A stretch of DNA of 64,000 nt from Weissella muntiaci (GTDB lineage: Bacteria > Bacillota > Bacilli > Lactobacillales > Lactobacillaceae), in assembly GCF_008107635.1 (NCBI RefSeq), contig NZ_SDGZ01000008.1, forward strand, positions 48,626 to 112,625. The letters run 5' to 3'. The position numbers were made by a program, and so were the translations under genes. Under the pieces are notes generated by a model. That model searched no databases, had not been told where the DNA came from, and saw only the letters and a list, made by a program, of their open reading frames with translations. Every line of letters begins with the position of its first letter. Positions within the stretch are counted from its first letter, which is position 1. Shown here one piece after another: positions 1 through 8,651 of this stretch.

Positions 1-1303
1 CGCATACGTAATTAGTTATGGAGCATCTGTAAATCCAGGATATGATACTTCAAATTTTGGTACCCAGTATAATAATGCAACCATGTTAAATGGTTCAGAT
101 ACATCATATGAATCAAGTGTTCCAGTTACGATGCATGAGTCAATCTCAGGAGCAACTAGCTTACAAAAGTCTGTGGACCGTCCACAACTAGCAACTAATG
201 CTTCAACATTGATTTATACATTAACTTTAAAGAATATGAGTGGTTCATTGAAGGCAGGTACTATTGTAAGCGATCCTCTGCCTGCTAACGTTTCCTATGA
301 AAGTACTATTCAAAACAGCGGCTTTAGCGACGCTGAATATAATAAGTCATCCAATGCAGTTTCCTACAAACTGAATGAAGACATTCCAATGGGACAAAGT
401 CGAACAATTAAGGTCAAAGTTCATTTCAATAACCCTGGAGCTAATTCTGGTGATATTATAATGAACCGAGCAAGTTATACGTATGCTGGGGCCACTATTT
501 ATAGTAATGACGCCACCACATTGCTAAAGGGTTCTGCGATTTTGACAAAGAAAGATGTGAAAAATGATACACCTCTAGCTGGCGCAATATTTAAGCTAGT
601 CGACGCTAATAATCAGCTTGTGAAAACTAATTTAACGACTGATAGCGATGGAAATGTTGACTCTGGATTATTAGCTCCAGGTGAATACTCATTTATCGAA
701 ACTAGTGCTCCAGAAGGTTATGCATTGGATCCAACACCCAATCGCTTTACAGTCGTTGACGGTCAATCTACGACTGTAAAACTAGTAATGTATAACAGCG
801 AGAGTATTAACATTAACGGAAAAAAGACATGGGTTGATGGTAATAACGCAATGGGTGTTCGCCCAAGTACAATTAAAATTAATTTGTTTGCTGACGGTAT
901 GCTACAGAAGTCTCTGAGCGTGAGTGCAAAGACAAACTGGGCATATTTTTTCAACGGAGTACCGAAGTATGACAGTAAGGGAACAGCCATTAAGTATGAC
1001 GTTAGCGAAGATAGCGTGGACGGGTATAAAAGCACTAAGAATGGCTATAATTTTACTAATATGCTAATTCCAAGTGGACTTACACCAAATACCCCAAGTA
1101 AACCAAAGAAGCCAGCTATACCGTCTGTATTTGAAAATAAACCAAAGCAAAATATGGCAAAAAATCCGTTTACGTACAATACGCAATCGCATACTACTCA
1201 CGCTGAAGAACTACCTAAGACCGGCGTAAACGGTGAAGTATGGTTGTCAATAATTGGAGTAATATTAACGGCTGGACTAATCGTTTATCTACGTTGGCAC
1301 TAA
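1..1303 (+). CDS. LPXTG cell-wall-anchored adhesin, 5' truncated by window
   Basis: The frame is open from base 2 with no start or signal peptide visible, so the gene begins upstream. The visible part runs from a DUF11-like repeat (bases about 170-520) through a SpaA/prealbumin-type domain with an E-box-like FIETSAPEGY stretch (about 530-790) and a Cna-B domain (about 800-1050) to a Pro/Lys-rich spacer. It ends in LPKTG, a hydrophobic helix and a short polar tail, the standard sortase A signal. Such proteins are cell-wall adhesins with intramolecular isopeptide bonds. A second, decayed copy of its C-terminal third lies at 11420-11922. A rho-independent terminator follows at 1314-1343. The internal ATG at base 83 is not a real start. 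Confidence 0.9.
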   Translation, partial: AYVISYGASVNPGYDTSNFGTQYNNATMLNGSDTSYESSVPVTMHESISGATSLQKSVDRPQLATNASTLIYTLTLKNMSGSLKAGTIVSDPLPANVSYESTIQNSGFSDAEYNKSSNAVSYKLNEDIPMGQSRTIKVKVHFNNPGANSGDIIMNRASYTYAGATIYSNDATTLLKGSAILTKKDVKNDTPLAGAIFKLVDANNQLVKTNLTTDSDGNVDSGLLAPGEYSFIETSAPEGYALDPTPNRFTVVDGQSTTVKLVMYNSESININGKKTWVDGNNAMGVRPSTIKINLFADGMLQKSLSVSAKTNWAYFFNGVPKYDSKGTAIKYDVSEDSVDGYKSTKNGYNFTNMLIPSGLTPNTPSKPKKPAIPSVFENKPKQNMAKNPFTYNTQSHTTHAEELPKTGVNGEVWLSIIGVILTAGLIVYLRWH

Positions 1304-1313
1304 AAATAGTCTA

Positions 1314-1343
1314 AAAACGACTACACTATTGTGTAGCCGTTTT
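1314..1343 (+). terminator. rho-independent terminator
   Basis: Arms 1314-1326 and 1331-1343 pair with one mismatch around a TATT loop, directly after the adhesin stop and followed by T residues. Confidence 0.8.
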
Positions 1344-1364
1344 AATTTGTTCTGAATATTTTAT

Positions 1365-1590
1365 TAATGCGTGAAAATGCACAATAATTATGTGAATACC
1401 TTTAGTTAGATCCATATATGAATATACATTTATAAAACATTTTGGGTGTATTTCAGATAACAAGAAATTGGGAGTAATGCAAATTAAATAATGAGTAGAG
1501 TATGGCGTGTTTTAGTGGCAGTGGAATTATTCTCTATTATCACTTTTGGGAATGCTTTGGTTTTTTAATGGCCAGCAATTGTTATACGCT
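1365..1590 (+). pseudogene. 5' remnant of a second copy of the 15059-17164 gene
   Basis: From about 1365 the sequence matches the upstream region and first about 90 coding bases of the gene at 15059. ATG at 1491 begins MSRVWRVLVAVELFSII, against MSRVWRILGAVGLFSIF in the intact copy. One inserted G near 1550 shifts the frame and gives a stop at 1566-1568, and homology fades after about 1590. The rest of the gene is gone. This marks the old boundary of a duplicated adhesin-plus-701-aa gene block. Confidence 0.8.
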
Positions 1591-1702
1591 GCAGTAGACG
1601 GACAACGAAGAATAACTAGTTCGACAAGTAAATACGATTAAGAGGCTTGCCCATCTTGATAGGTACAATTTAGCATTTACTAGGGGTTAGCACAAATGCA
1701 AA

Positions 1703-1738
1703 AAAACAACCTTACATTTTTGTAAGGTTGTTTTTTTT
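1703..1738. terminator. strong hairpin with T-run, probably bidirectional
   Basis: ACAACCTTAC and GTAAGGTTGT form a stem with A-rich sequence before it and eight T after it. It sits between the pseudogene remnant and the TetR gene and isolates the regulator. Confidence 0.75.
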
Positions 1739-1783
1739 GTATTGGCACTATACTTTAGGCAGTGAGAGATTTCATGTTGGTCG

Positions 1784-1820
1784 AATAATTCTTATCTTCA
1801 AATTGATGATAAGAATTATT
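1784..1820. promoter_or_regulatory. 37-bp near-perfect palindrome at the TetR start
   Basis: Arms of 13 bp (AATAATTCTTATC and its complement) continue into TCAA/TTGA, with one mismatch pair and a single central base. The palindrome ends 2 bp before ATG 1823, where a ribosome binding site would be expected but none is visible. It could be an autoregulatory operator or an RNA hairpin limiting translation. Confidence 0.6.
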
Positions 1821-1822
1821 TT

Positions 1823-2422
1823 ATGGGTGAACAATCAATGGGGGACTGGAAGTTGAGTGATGAAGTTAAACAGCGAATCTTGGATTCGGCGCGACAATTG
1901 GTAGTACAAAATGGTTTTTCTAATTTATCTATAAGCAAAGTTGCACACGAGGCTAATATTTCTAAGAGCCAAGTTTATTATTATTTTATTTCTAAACTTG
2001 ATTTAATTGGCCAAATGATAGACGAACAAATTGAAGAATATATGTTCGTCAAAAATTTAATTGACGATGCTGATAATGTGTCTGAAAAAATTGAGATATT
2101 GTTTAGTTACATTAAGAAGCCGCTTAACGATATGAATGATATTTATACGAACGGATCAATGTTGTTACATTTTGCTGTAGAAACTGTAGGTGATGACCCA
2201 GTATTGAATGAAAAGAATAGAAAGCTTGGGAGGCTGATTTTTGAAGATATATCTTTCTTAATAGCAGTAAGCAATATATTCTCAAAAAATGATGATGAAA
2301 ATGATTACGCGAAAAAAGTATTGGCAATGATTTTAGGCGCGCTTGTAGTTGATCAAGTCCTTGTTAGCCAGGTAGCTACTAAATACATACAGGATGAATT
2401 GACCATAAAATTAACAAATTAG
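1823..2422 (+). CDS. TetR/AcrR-family transcriptional regulator
   Basis: This 199-aa protein has a typical TetR size and an N-terminal helix-turn-helix at about residues 36-58 (KVAHEANISKSQVYYYF), with a helical ligand-binding or dimerisation region after it. The nearest downstream genes are the WxL surface operon. Two palindromes of the type TetR dimers bind lie in the intervening gap (2545-2562, and 2746-2757 overlapping the WxL promoter), so it is the likely repressor of that operon (inference). There is no Shine-Dalgarno sequence before ATG 1823; ATG 1838 is an alternative start with no better site. A perfect terminator follows at 2432-2466. Confidence 0.85.
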   Translation: MGEQSMGDWKLSDEVKQRILDSARQLVVQNGFSNLSISKVAHEANISKSQVYYYFISKLDLIGQMIDEQIEEYMFVKNLIDDADNVSEKIEILFSYIKKPLNDMNDIYTNGSMLLHFAVETVGDDPVLNEKNRKLGRLIFEDISFLIAVSNIFSKNDDENDYAKKVLAMILGALVVDQVLVSQVATKYIQDELTIKLTN

Positions 2423-2431
2423 ATGATTATG

Positions 2432-2472
2432 AATATGGGGATAATTTTTCAAATTATCCCCATATTTTCATT
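2432..2472 (+). terminator. terminator of the TetR gene
   Basis: Perfect 16-bp arms 2432-2447 and 2451-2466 with a 3-base loop, followed by a T-rich stretch. Confidence 0.85.
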
Positions 2473-2544
2473 TTTTAATTTAGGCTGAACGTAAAAAAAT
2501 ATGATTATTTTGTATATTCATTGCACTTATTTTGTAATTTATAA

Positions 2545-2562
2545 AACGACTGTTCGGTCGTT
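2545..2562. promoter_or_regulatory. candidate TetR operator
   Basis: AACGACTGTTCGGTCGTT has 6-bp inverted arms around TGTTCG, resembling operators bound by TetR-family dimers. It lies between the TetR gene and the WxL promoter. Confidence 0.5.
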
Positions 2563-2743
2563 CTTTAATATTTAAATTTTACCACAATGGTTATTAATTG
2601 TCATTGCATGATAAAGTATTAATACTTGCGTATATATTTTATTCATGCTATTTTTTTAAAAATTATTAAATTGATTAACTAAATCGCTGTTAGGCACCTT
2701 TATTATAACATTTAAAAGCCTAGAAATTCACCTTAAACAAAAC

Positions 2744-2772
2744 TTGAACAAATGTTCTAACAATGCTATAGT
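2744..2772 (+). promoter_or_regulatory. sigma-A promoter of the WxL operon with overlapping palindrome
   Basis: TTGAAC (2744-2749), a 17-bp spacer and TATAGT (2767-2772). The -35 region overlaps GAACA-AA-TGTTC (2746-2757), a short palindrome suited to repression by the upstream TetR protein. Confidence 0.6.
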
Positions 2773-2825
2773 TATACCTGTAGTATGTTACTTACATAAA
2801 GTTATTTAAAGAAGAGGGTAGGGTT

Positions 2826-3464
2826 ATGTTTAGTAAGAAAATGACTGTTTTTGCTTCTGCAATCGCACTAAGTACTGTCGCTGTTACTCCAGCAGTATTG
2901 GCGGATACATTGACATCAACAGGTGATGTATCATTTACAGCACCGACAGATGTAGTTCCTCCAGTTAATCCTGGTGATGGTGATACAGGTACTGGTTCAG
3001 CTGGTGATTTGGTAATTTCAACTATTCCTAATTTGGAATATGGAACGCATGAAATTTCTGGAAAGAACGAGACTTATGATTTGACTCGTGACAACCAATT
3101 GCAAGTTGCTGATCGTCGTGGTGCTTCTGCAACAACTGGTAAGGCACAAGGATGGACTGTTTCTGTTAAGGCTAGCGATTTTTCAAATGGAACGAACACG
3201 TTACCAGGCGCTTCAATTAACTTTAACAAGGGAACTGTTGCGGCTTTAGCTGGTGAAACAGGAAATGCACCAACAGTTGTTGCAAATAGCGTTGATTCAA
3301 CTAAGGGTGCTACACCAGTATTTGCCGCTGCTGTTGATCAAGGTCTTGGTCAATGGGGTGCAAAGTTCTCAACTAGTGATGTTCAGTTAGCTGTTCCAAC
3401 GCAAGTTGCTGGTAACTTTAAGTCAACACTTACATGGTCAATCGCTAATACTCCAAATGCATAA
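2826..3464 (+). CDS. WxL-domain surface protein (short)
   Basis: This 212-aa secreted protein has a signal peptide ending near ALA-DT (about residue 26) and the early TSTGDVSFTAP motif typical of WxL proteins. After a Pro/Gly/Asp linker comes the C-terminal WxL domain, with WTV near the middle and TWSIANTP at the end. The WxL domain binds peptidoglycan non-covalently. It is the first gene of a five-gene Csc-like cluster (WxL, DUF916/DUF3324, long WxL, small LPXTG, WxL). A strong RBS (GAGGGTAGGG) precedes it. A hairpin at 3483-3509 should trim the transcript and keep this product more abundant than those downstream. Confidence 0.9.
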   Translation: MFSKKMTVFASAIALSTVAVTPAVLADTLTSTGDVSFTAPTDVVPPVNPGDGDTGTGSAGDLVISTIPNLEYGTHEISGKNETYDLTRDNQLQVADRRGASATTGKAQGWTVSVKASDFSNGTNTLPGASINFNKGTVAALAGETGNAPTVVANSVDSTKGATPVFAAAVDQGLGQWGAKFSTSDVQLAVPTQVAGNFKSTLTWSIANTPNA

Positions 3465-3482
3465 ATGGGGCTGATCATTTTG

Positions 3483-3514
3483 AGGAGAGAAGCCCCAGCT
3501 TCTCTCCTTTTTTA
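3483..3514 (+). terminator. intra-operon terminator/attenuator
   Basis: GGAGAGAAGC / GCTTCTCTCC stem plus a T-run, between the first WxL gene and the DUF916 gene on the same strand. Confidence 0.75.
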
Positions 3515-3532
3515 AATAAGAAAGAATAGTTT

Positions 3533-4564
3533 ATGAAAATCAAAAAAAACTTAATGACACTGTTATCCATTATTAGTTTTATCGGCATTGGATTTGCTCA
3601 AGGTTCAAATGTGCATGCGGATGATAATCCTGGTCAGTTCAGTGTAAAGGCAATTATCCCTGATAATCAGGTTGATAAAAATGTGACTTATTTTGATTTA
3701 TTAGTTACGCCTGATCAAGAAGAAACTATCGAGTTTGAAGTACAAAATCTTGCTAACAAGGATCGGACATTTGATATTAATGTTAATCCAGCAATTACGA
3801 GTGACGGTGGCACAATTGATTACAGTCAAAGTAACGCTAAGTTGGATAAAACGATCCCCTTTGATGTCCGAAAGTATCTCAAGTTAGATCAAACAAAAGT
3901 AACTATTAAGGCAAATTCGACTGCACGAATTCCAATTAAAATGTCCTTGCCTTCAAAGCAGTTTGATGGTCGAGTGTTAGCTGGTGTGAATGTTGCTCCA
4001 GAAGATAATGAAAGCTCAAGCAGTTCAAGTTTGAATAAGTCAAATACTGGAACTACGATTGAAAATCGACTAGCTTATACCCTTGCTATTGTATTACAAC
4101 AAAATACGAACAAAGTTGAGCCTAATCTTAATTTAGTTTCAGCAAATGGTAAAGCATACAACAGTAAGCCATATGTAACGATGAACTTTCAAAATCCTTC
4201 AGGAACGATCATTAATGATCTAAAATTTTCAACGAAGCTTTATAAGGATGGAAAGTTGTACATTAAAAACGATTCAAATCCATTCCTTGTAGCACCTAAT
4301 ACCAATTTTAATTTACGTCTCGATTTGAATGGGCATACATTAGAAGCTGGCAAATATTCAGCTGAAGTAACAGCAAAGAATAGTGAACATACTTGGAAGT
4401 TTAAAAAGTCGTTTACCATTTCAGATAGTCAAGCTAAGGACGTAAATCGGAATACTGTTTACGATACTAATAGTAATCGCTGGTGGATCTGGTTAATTGT
4501 AATTATCGTGGTTGGTGCAGCTGGTGCGGGTGTATATATTTATATGAAACGGCGTAAGAAGTAA
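3533..4564 (+). CDS. WxL-interacting membrane-anchored protein (DUF916/DUF3324)
   Basis: This 343-aa protein has a signal peptide (cleavage near VHADD), an N-terminal DUF916 beta domain (about residues 35-160, with YFDLLVTP and DGRVLAGVNV patterns) and a DUF3324 domain (about 180-300). A C-terminal membrane helix (about 320-340, WWIWLIVIIVVGAAGAGV) is followed by a basic tail. In known WxL clusters this family bridges peptidoglycan and partner WxL proteins and is usually called WxLIP or CscA-like. Its position between two WxL genes fits that role. Confidence 0.9.
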   Translation: MKIKKNLMTLLSIISFIGIGFAQGSNVHADDNPGQFSVKAIIPDNQVDKNVTYFDLLVTPDQEETIEFEVQNLANKDRTFDINVNPAITSDGGTIDYSQSNAKLDKTIPFDVRKYLKLDQTKVTIKANSTARIPIKMSLPSKQFDGRVLAGVNVAPEDNESSSSSSLNKSNTGTTIENRLAYTLAIVLQQNTNKVEPNLNLVSANGKAYNSKPYVTMNFQNPSGTIINDLKFSTKLYKDGKLYIKNDSNPFLVAPNTNFNLRLDLNGHTLEAGKYSAEVTAKNSEHTWKFKKSFTISDSQAKDVNRNTVYDTNSNRWWIWLIVIIVVGAAGAGVYIYMKRRKK

Positions 4565-4600
4565 ATTCAAATTTTGAAATAACTTCAGAGGAGGAGGAGC

Positions 4601-7156
4601 ATGTTTAAAAAAAGAAATATCATACTATTTTTAGTTATGATTATTGGTCTCGTTTCCTTGCCGAGTCAGCAAGTACATGCGGCTTACACAAGTACTGGGT
4701 GGGATTATACTAATATTCCTGCTGGGTCAAATGGATCGAGTTACGATTCTGTGAACCCAAAAGATAATTTATATGCAAACAGTGTTGGAGCAGTTCCTAT
4801 TAGACTGGCATCTGGAACTACTCCAACTGCTAGTTTTACATATACACCAGAAGATGCTTCAAAGGATCCATGGTACGGCGGAAATATAAAAATCGGATGG
4901 CAAGGAATTGTTAGTGCTGATATAACACTAGGTACTGTTCTTAATATTTGGAATGGACTAGGTTTCGTCGCTAATGTAAATCTACCAGAAACAATTTATT
5001 CTGGAGATGTTCAAGATTCAATTAATAACGCTGCAGTACCGCCAGTGATAAATATTGCGGGTGTTGATGTAACACTGAGCGGGCAGAATTTTGTCCCCAT
5101 TGGTCCACATACGCTTAGATTAACGCTAACTAAAAATAATATTCAGGGTATTGCCGGAAAGTTAGTGGATATAGCCAGTAAAAATATTTTTAATTTAAAT
5201 AATTTGCCGATTAATTTTTCTATAACTGTCCCAGTTAAAGACATAACGAAAAATGGAGCATGGAACCCAGCTACTAAAACTTACTACACAGGCGCTCAAA
5301 AGACATTGACACAAAATAGATTCCCGCCAATGGTGGGTAAGACTGATGAGTTTAGCGTTGATTTTTATGGATATGATGATATTCGGGAAGGTGGAACAAA
5401 GGGACCACTAGGTTTTAATATTTTTGGAACTGGTAATTTGTATGCAAAATTAAATGCTGATAATACATTTATGTCTAAGAATCGAGTCTACCCGACAAAT
5501 CCCATAAAATCTTGGGATCAATATATCTCTCCATCAGATAACACTGGTTATTACAATACTGCAACAACCAGCGAAACAGTTGATGGATCAAACAAGGAAA
5601 TTTCAGACTTTAGTTTCACGAATAACTATTTGCGAAACTATAACTTGAATTTGGATGTGTTCAACGGTACCTGGGATCAGGTTAATCAAAATACTCCGTC
5701 GCGTTTTGATAGAATCGTGAATTTCTTTACTCAAAAGAGTACAAGTGGTGGAACTGTTTCTCACACACCAACGACTGGTGGATCAATTGGTTCAACCTTG
5801 CCGGTCCAATATACTGGTAAGGACTCAGACGGAACAACTCTTTCACCAGTTCAAGTAAACGTTGGGGAAAAATATCAAACGTCAGACATAAAGGCGAATG
5901 GAGTAACTACTTATGGCGCCTTCAAGAGTGGTTCTACACCAACAGCAATACAAAGTAATAAACCAACTCAGTTGAGTATATCTTGGAAGGCACCTTCGCT
6001 TAAATCAGGTAAGATTGTGTACTCTATTGTGGATAATAGTTTTCAAAATAATGTACCTGAGACAACCTTCGTAAGTAAGATTTCAAATACGGCTGATACA
6101 GTTAATACTTATCAAACAGTAACTGGTACGATTCCTGGTTTGAAACCTGGAAATTATGCTGTAATGTTCAAAATTGTTGACGATGACTATCCGACTCAGA
6201 ATGCATATATGTCAATTGATAATTCTGCATACTTAGCTTCATTGGATACACCGAAGTTTGATGTAAGTAACATAATTACAAATGAAAGAACGAATGCAAG
6301 TGATAGTAGCAGCATTAATGCATTATGGGGCGATACTATTGATGAGAAAGTAAAGTATTCTGTCACGGATACCGGACAAAATACTCTTAAAGATCAAACT
6401 TTGACAATAACAACTCCTAAGAATACTTCATTTGTAGCTGATTCATTGTCTATCAAGGTAAATGGTAGTTCAGTTGATTTATCAAGCGCTGACTATTCAA
6501 AAATCTCCTCAGGAATGAACGTCACATTGAATGGTGTGACATTTAAATCGGGAGATACTGTAGATATCGCTTACAAGTACAAGGTTGGAAATGTTTCCAA
6601 CCAGACTATTAATACAATTCCGGTGGTGTTTAACGCCAAAGCTCAATTTACAGATGCAAGTGGTGCAAGTAATTATACAGACCTGCTTCCAATTACGTCT
6701 CAACAAATGGCAATCAAGCTTCCTGCAGAAGGTCTATTGTTTGTAAGTGCTCCAAGTTCATTATCTTTTGGAACAGTAAATCGGCCATATCAAAGTACTG
6801 ATTTCCCAACTATTAGTAAAAATCTACAATTTGTAATTAACAATACTATGGTAGGAACGGCTAACAGTAATTGGCAGTTAAGTGCCACGCTCTCTCAAGA
6901 GTTCCATACAAGTAGCGGACAAACATTAAATTCAGAATTTGCAAATCTTACTTATAATGATGGAAAGTCAACATCGACAATCAAAAATGGCCAAACAACG
7001 CCAATTTATAACGGTAGCGGCAAGGGAGAGCAGACATTTAGCTTGGACAATCGTTTTAAGTTGCATGTGGATCCAAATGGTTTGAATCTAGGACTAACAA
7101 ATGATACCTATACAAGTCAGATAACATGGAATTTGAGTAATGGGCCAACAAGTTAG
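4601..7156 (+). CDS. large WxL-domain surface protein
   Basis: This 851-aa secreted protein has a signal peptide cleaved near VHAAYT. Its long body begins with a lectin-like or adhesive region (about 30-380), followed by Thr/Ser-rich and Ig-like beta repeats (about 380-700). The C-terminal WxL domain (about 720-851) has NWQLSATL and ends TWNLSNGP. It corresponds to the long CscC-like component, the probable substrate- or host-binding subunit of the complex. The RBS GAGGAGGAG is strong. Specificity cannot be read from the sequence. Confidence 0.88.
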   Translation: MFKKRNIILFLVMIIGLVSLPSQQVHAAYTSTGWDYTNIPAGSNGSSYDSVNPKDNLYANSVGAVPIRLASGTTPTASFTYTPEDASKDPWYGGNIKIGWQGIVSADITLGTVLNIWNGLGFVANVNLPETIYSGDVQDSINNAAVPPVINIAGVDVTLSGQNFVPIGPHTLRLTLTKNNIQGIAGKLVDIASKNIFNLNNLPINFSITVPVKDITKNGAWNPATKTYYTGAQKTLTQNRFPPMVGKTDEFSVDFYGYDDIREGGTKGPLGFNIFGTGNLYAKLNADNTFMSKNRVYPTNPIKSWDQYISPSDNTGYYNTATTSETVDGSNKEISDFSFTNNYLRNYNLNLDVFNGTWDQVNQNTPSRFDRIVNFFTQKSTSGGTVSHTPTTGGSIGSTLPVQYTGKDSDGTTLSPVQVNVGEKYQTSDIKANGVTTYGAFKSGSTPTAIQSNKPTQLSISWKAPSLKSGKIVYSIVDNSFQNNVPETTFVSKISNTADTVNTYQTVTGTIPGLKPGNYAVMFKIVDDDYPTQNAYMSIDNSAYLASLDTPKFDVSNIITNERTNASDSSSINALWGDTIDEKVKYSVTDTGQNTLKDQTLTITTPKNTSFVADSLSIKVNGSSVDLSSADYSKISSGMNVTLNGVTFKSGDTVDIAYKYKVGNVSNQTINTIPVVFNAKAQFTDASGASNYTDLLPITSQQMAIKLPAEGLLFVSAPSSLSFGTVNRPYQSTDFPTISKNLQFVINNTMVGTANSNWQLSATLSQEFHTSSGQTLNSEFANLTYNDGKSTSTIKNGQTTPIYNGSGKGEQTFSLDNRFKLHVDPNGLNLGLTNDTYTSQITWNLSNGPTS

Positions 7157-7211
7157 ACCTAAATGTGTAATTTTGCATGGATTTAAGTGTTGAAATATTT
7201 GGGAGGACAAT

Positions 7212-7544
7212 ATGAAGTATAAGATTTTCGGCTTAGGCATGGCGCTTGGGTTGGCACTGGTTCTTCAAACTGGCTATCCTGGCGTCAAAGCAGATAACGT
7301 TGACTATTCAACGAGCGGAGATGTTGGTTTCGTGGGGAAGTATCCTGAAAAAAACAAAGATACTGAAATCAATAATCGCCTTAGTCCGTACTATGGTAGA
7401 CAGAACTATCAAAATGGTCATCCAGTATTACCAAACACAGGTGATGTACCAATAACACAGAATATCTTAATACCAGCAGGGGTGTTAAGTATGGGTATTG
7501 GTTTATTAATATTTAAAAAACGTTGGTTAAGTCGAAGTAGTTAA
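7212..7544 (+). CDS. small LPXTG protein of the WxL cluster
   Basis: This 110-aa protein has a signal peptide (cleavage near VKADN) and then STSGDVGFVGKY, the same N-terminal motif seen in the neighbouring WxL proteins. A short charged linker leads to LPNTG, a hydrophobic helix and the KKRWL tail. It matches the small CscD-like covalently anchored component found in Csc clusters. It has no WxL domain, so it probably tethers the complex to peptidoglycan through sortase. The RBS is GGGAGGA. Confidence 0.87.
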   Translation: MKYKIFGLGMALGLALVLQTGYPGVKADNVDYSTSGDVGFVGKYPEKNKDTEINNRLSPYYGRQNYQNGHPVLPNTGDVPITQNILIPAGVLSMGIGLLIFKKRWLSRSS

Positions 7545-7630
7545 GCTTCTTAACTACAGAAGGATGATATTCTTCTAGACTTAAGTCTATTACTTGGTTA
7601 CTTTATATACATTTTTAGGAGAGAATGATT

Positions 7631-8455
7631 ATGCATAAAATTATTACCTTGGCATCAATTGCTACATTAGCCACACTATCACTCGGTACTGCAGTTGCAA
7701 TGGCCGATAACGTTAATAACTATACTTCTAACGGTCAAGTTGGGTTTGTAAGCTCAACGTCTACGGTTAATCCTACTGATCCTTTGGATCCATCAAATCC
7801 AAATCCTGGGACACCAACAGATCCTACTGATCCAACAAAGCCAGTTCAACCTGGCACAAGTGGTCCACTGTCATTAGACTTTGCATCATCACTTGATTTT
7901 GGAACTCAAAAGATTACAACTGATGATCAAACTTATCAAGCTGCATCACAAGGGTTCAAACAAGCTGATAATTCAATAACCTATAGTCCTGACTATGCAC
8001 AAATTACGGATAATCGTGGAACATTTAAGGGTTGGACTTTGTCAGTTGCGCAACAAGGTGATTTTAAGACTGCAGGCGGTGCAGCTTTGACTGGAGCGAA
8101 GGTTACACTTGGTGGACAAACACACTCAACTGCCGCAGATCTTGATGGATCAGTTACGAATGCTTCAAGTACCACGTTAACACCAGACGGCGCAAGCATT
8201 AACCTTATGTCCGGTGCTGCGGCTGATGCAGGCAAGACTAATGGAACATCTGGAACTCATTCTTTGGTCTTTGGAGATAAGTCATCATTAAAGACGGACC
8301 AAGTTAGTTATAAGTCAGATGATACTACTGTAGCGCGTCCATCAACTGATAGTGCGGTCACACTTTCAGTACCAGGTGCAACGCCTAAGTTGGCTGAAAC
8401 TTATACAACTACGTTCCAATGGACTTTAGGAGATACACCATCTGTAGTTAAGTAA
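7631..8455 (+). CDS. WxL-domain surface protein
   Basis: The protein is 274 aa from ATG 7631. That start is preferred over 7625 because AGGAGAG at 7617-7623 gives correct spacing only for the later ATG. A signal peptide (cleavage near AMADN) is followed by YTSNGQVGFV, a Pro/Thr/Asp repeat linker with DPTDPT-like units (about 40-75), and a WxL domain with GWTLSV and a terminal FQWTLGDTP. It is the last gene of the Csc-like cluster and has its own strong RBS. A terminator follows at 8466-8499. Confidence 0.9.
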   Translation: MHKIITLASIATLATLSLGTAVAMADNVNNYTSNGQVGFVSSTSTVNPTDPLDPSNPNPGTPTDPTDPTKPVQPGTSGPLSLDFASSLDFGTQKITTDDQTYQAASQGFKQADNSITYSPDYAQITDNRGTFKGWTLSVAQQGDFKTAGGAALTGAKVTLGGQTHSTAADLDGSVTNASSTTLTPDGASINLMSGAAADAGKTNGTSGTHSLVFGDKSSLKTDQVSYKSDDTTVARPSTDSAVTLSVPGATPKLAETYTTTFQWTLGDTPSVVK

Positions 8456-8465
8456 AACAATAGAA

Positions 8466-8499
8466 AAGGACGTTTGCTTTATCGCAAGCGCTCTTTTTT
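8466..8499 (+). terminator. terminator of the WxL cluster
   Basis: CGTTTGC / GCAAGCG stem with a flanking pair extension and a T6 run. Confidence 0.7.
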
Positions 8500-8545
8500 A
8501 TTTAAGATGATTAAGCTAAATCGAATTCTAACACCTTGAAAATAT

Positions 8546-8632
8546 AATACTAACCTTACCATTTTGTAAGGATTAGTATTTGAATTTTGTCTTACAATTT
8601 ATTAGTAAAGTTACAAGGGAAACTTTACTAAT
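8546..8632. promoter_or_regulatory. two tandem inverted repeats before the YxeA gene
   Basis: Hairpin 1: 8546-8559 pairs with 8566-8580 with one bulge. Hairpin 2: perfect 12-bp arms 8601-8612 and 8621-8632 with an 8-base loop, about 8 bp before the RBS AGGGGAT. The second is placed to act as an operator or a translation-controlling hairpin; the first resembles a terminator lacking a long T-run. Confidence 0.5.
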
Positions 8633-8651
8633 AAATTTAGGGGATAGAACA

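Noticed and set aside
83..1303. Adhesin starting at ATG 83
   Set aside because: The frame is open to the window edge and there is no RBS or signal peptide at 83; the gene is truncated, not short.
8580..8651. Longer N-terminus for the YxeA-like protein
   Set aside because: It reads through a perfect hairpin and has no RBS; ATG 8652 has AGGGGAT at good spacing.
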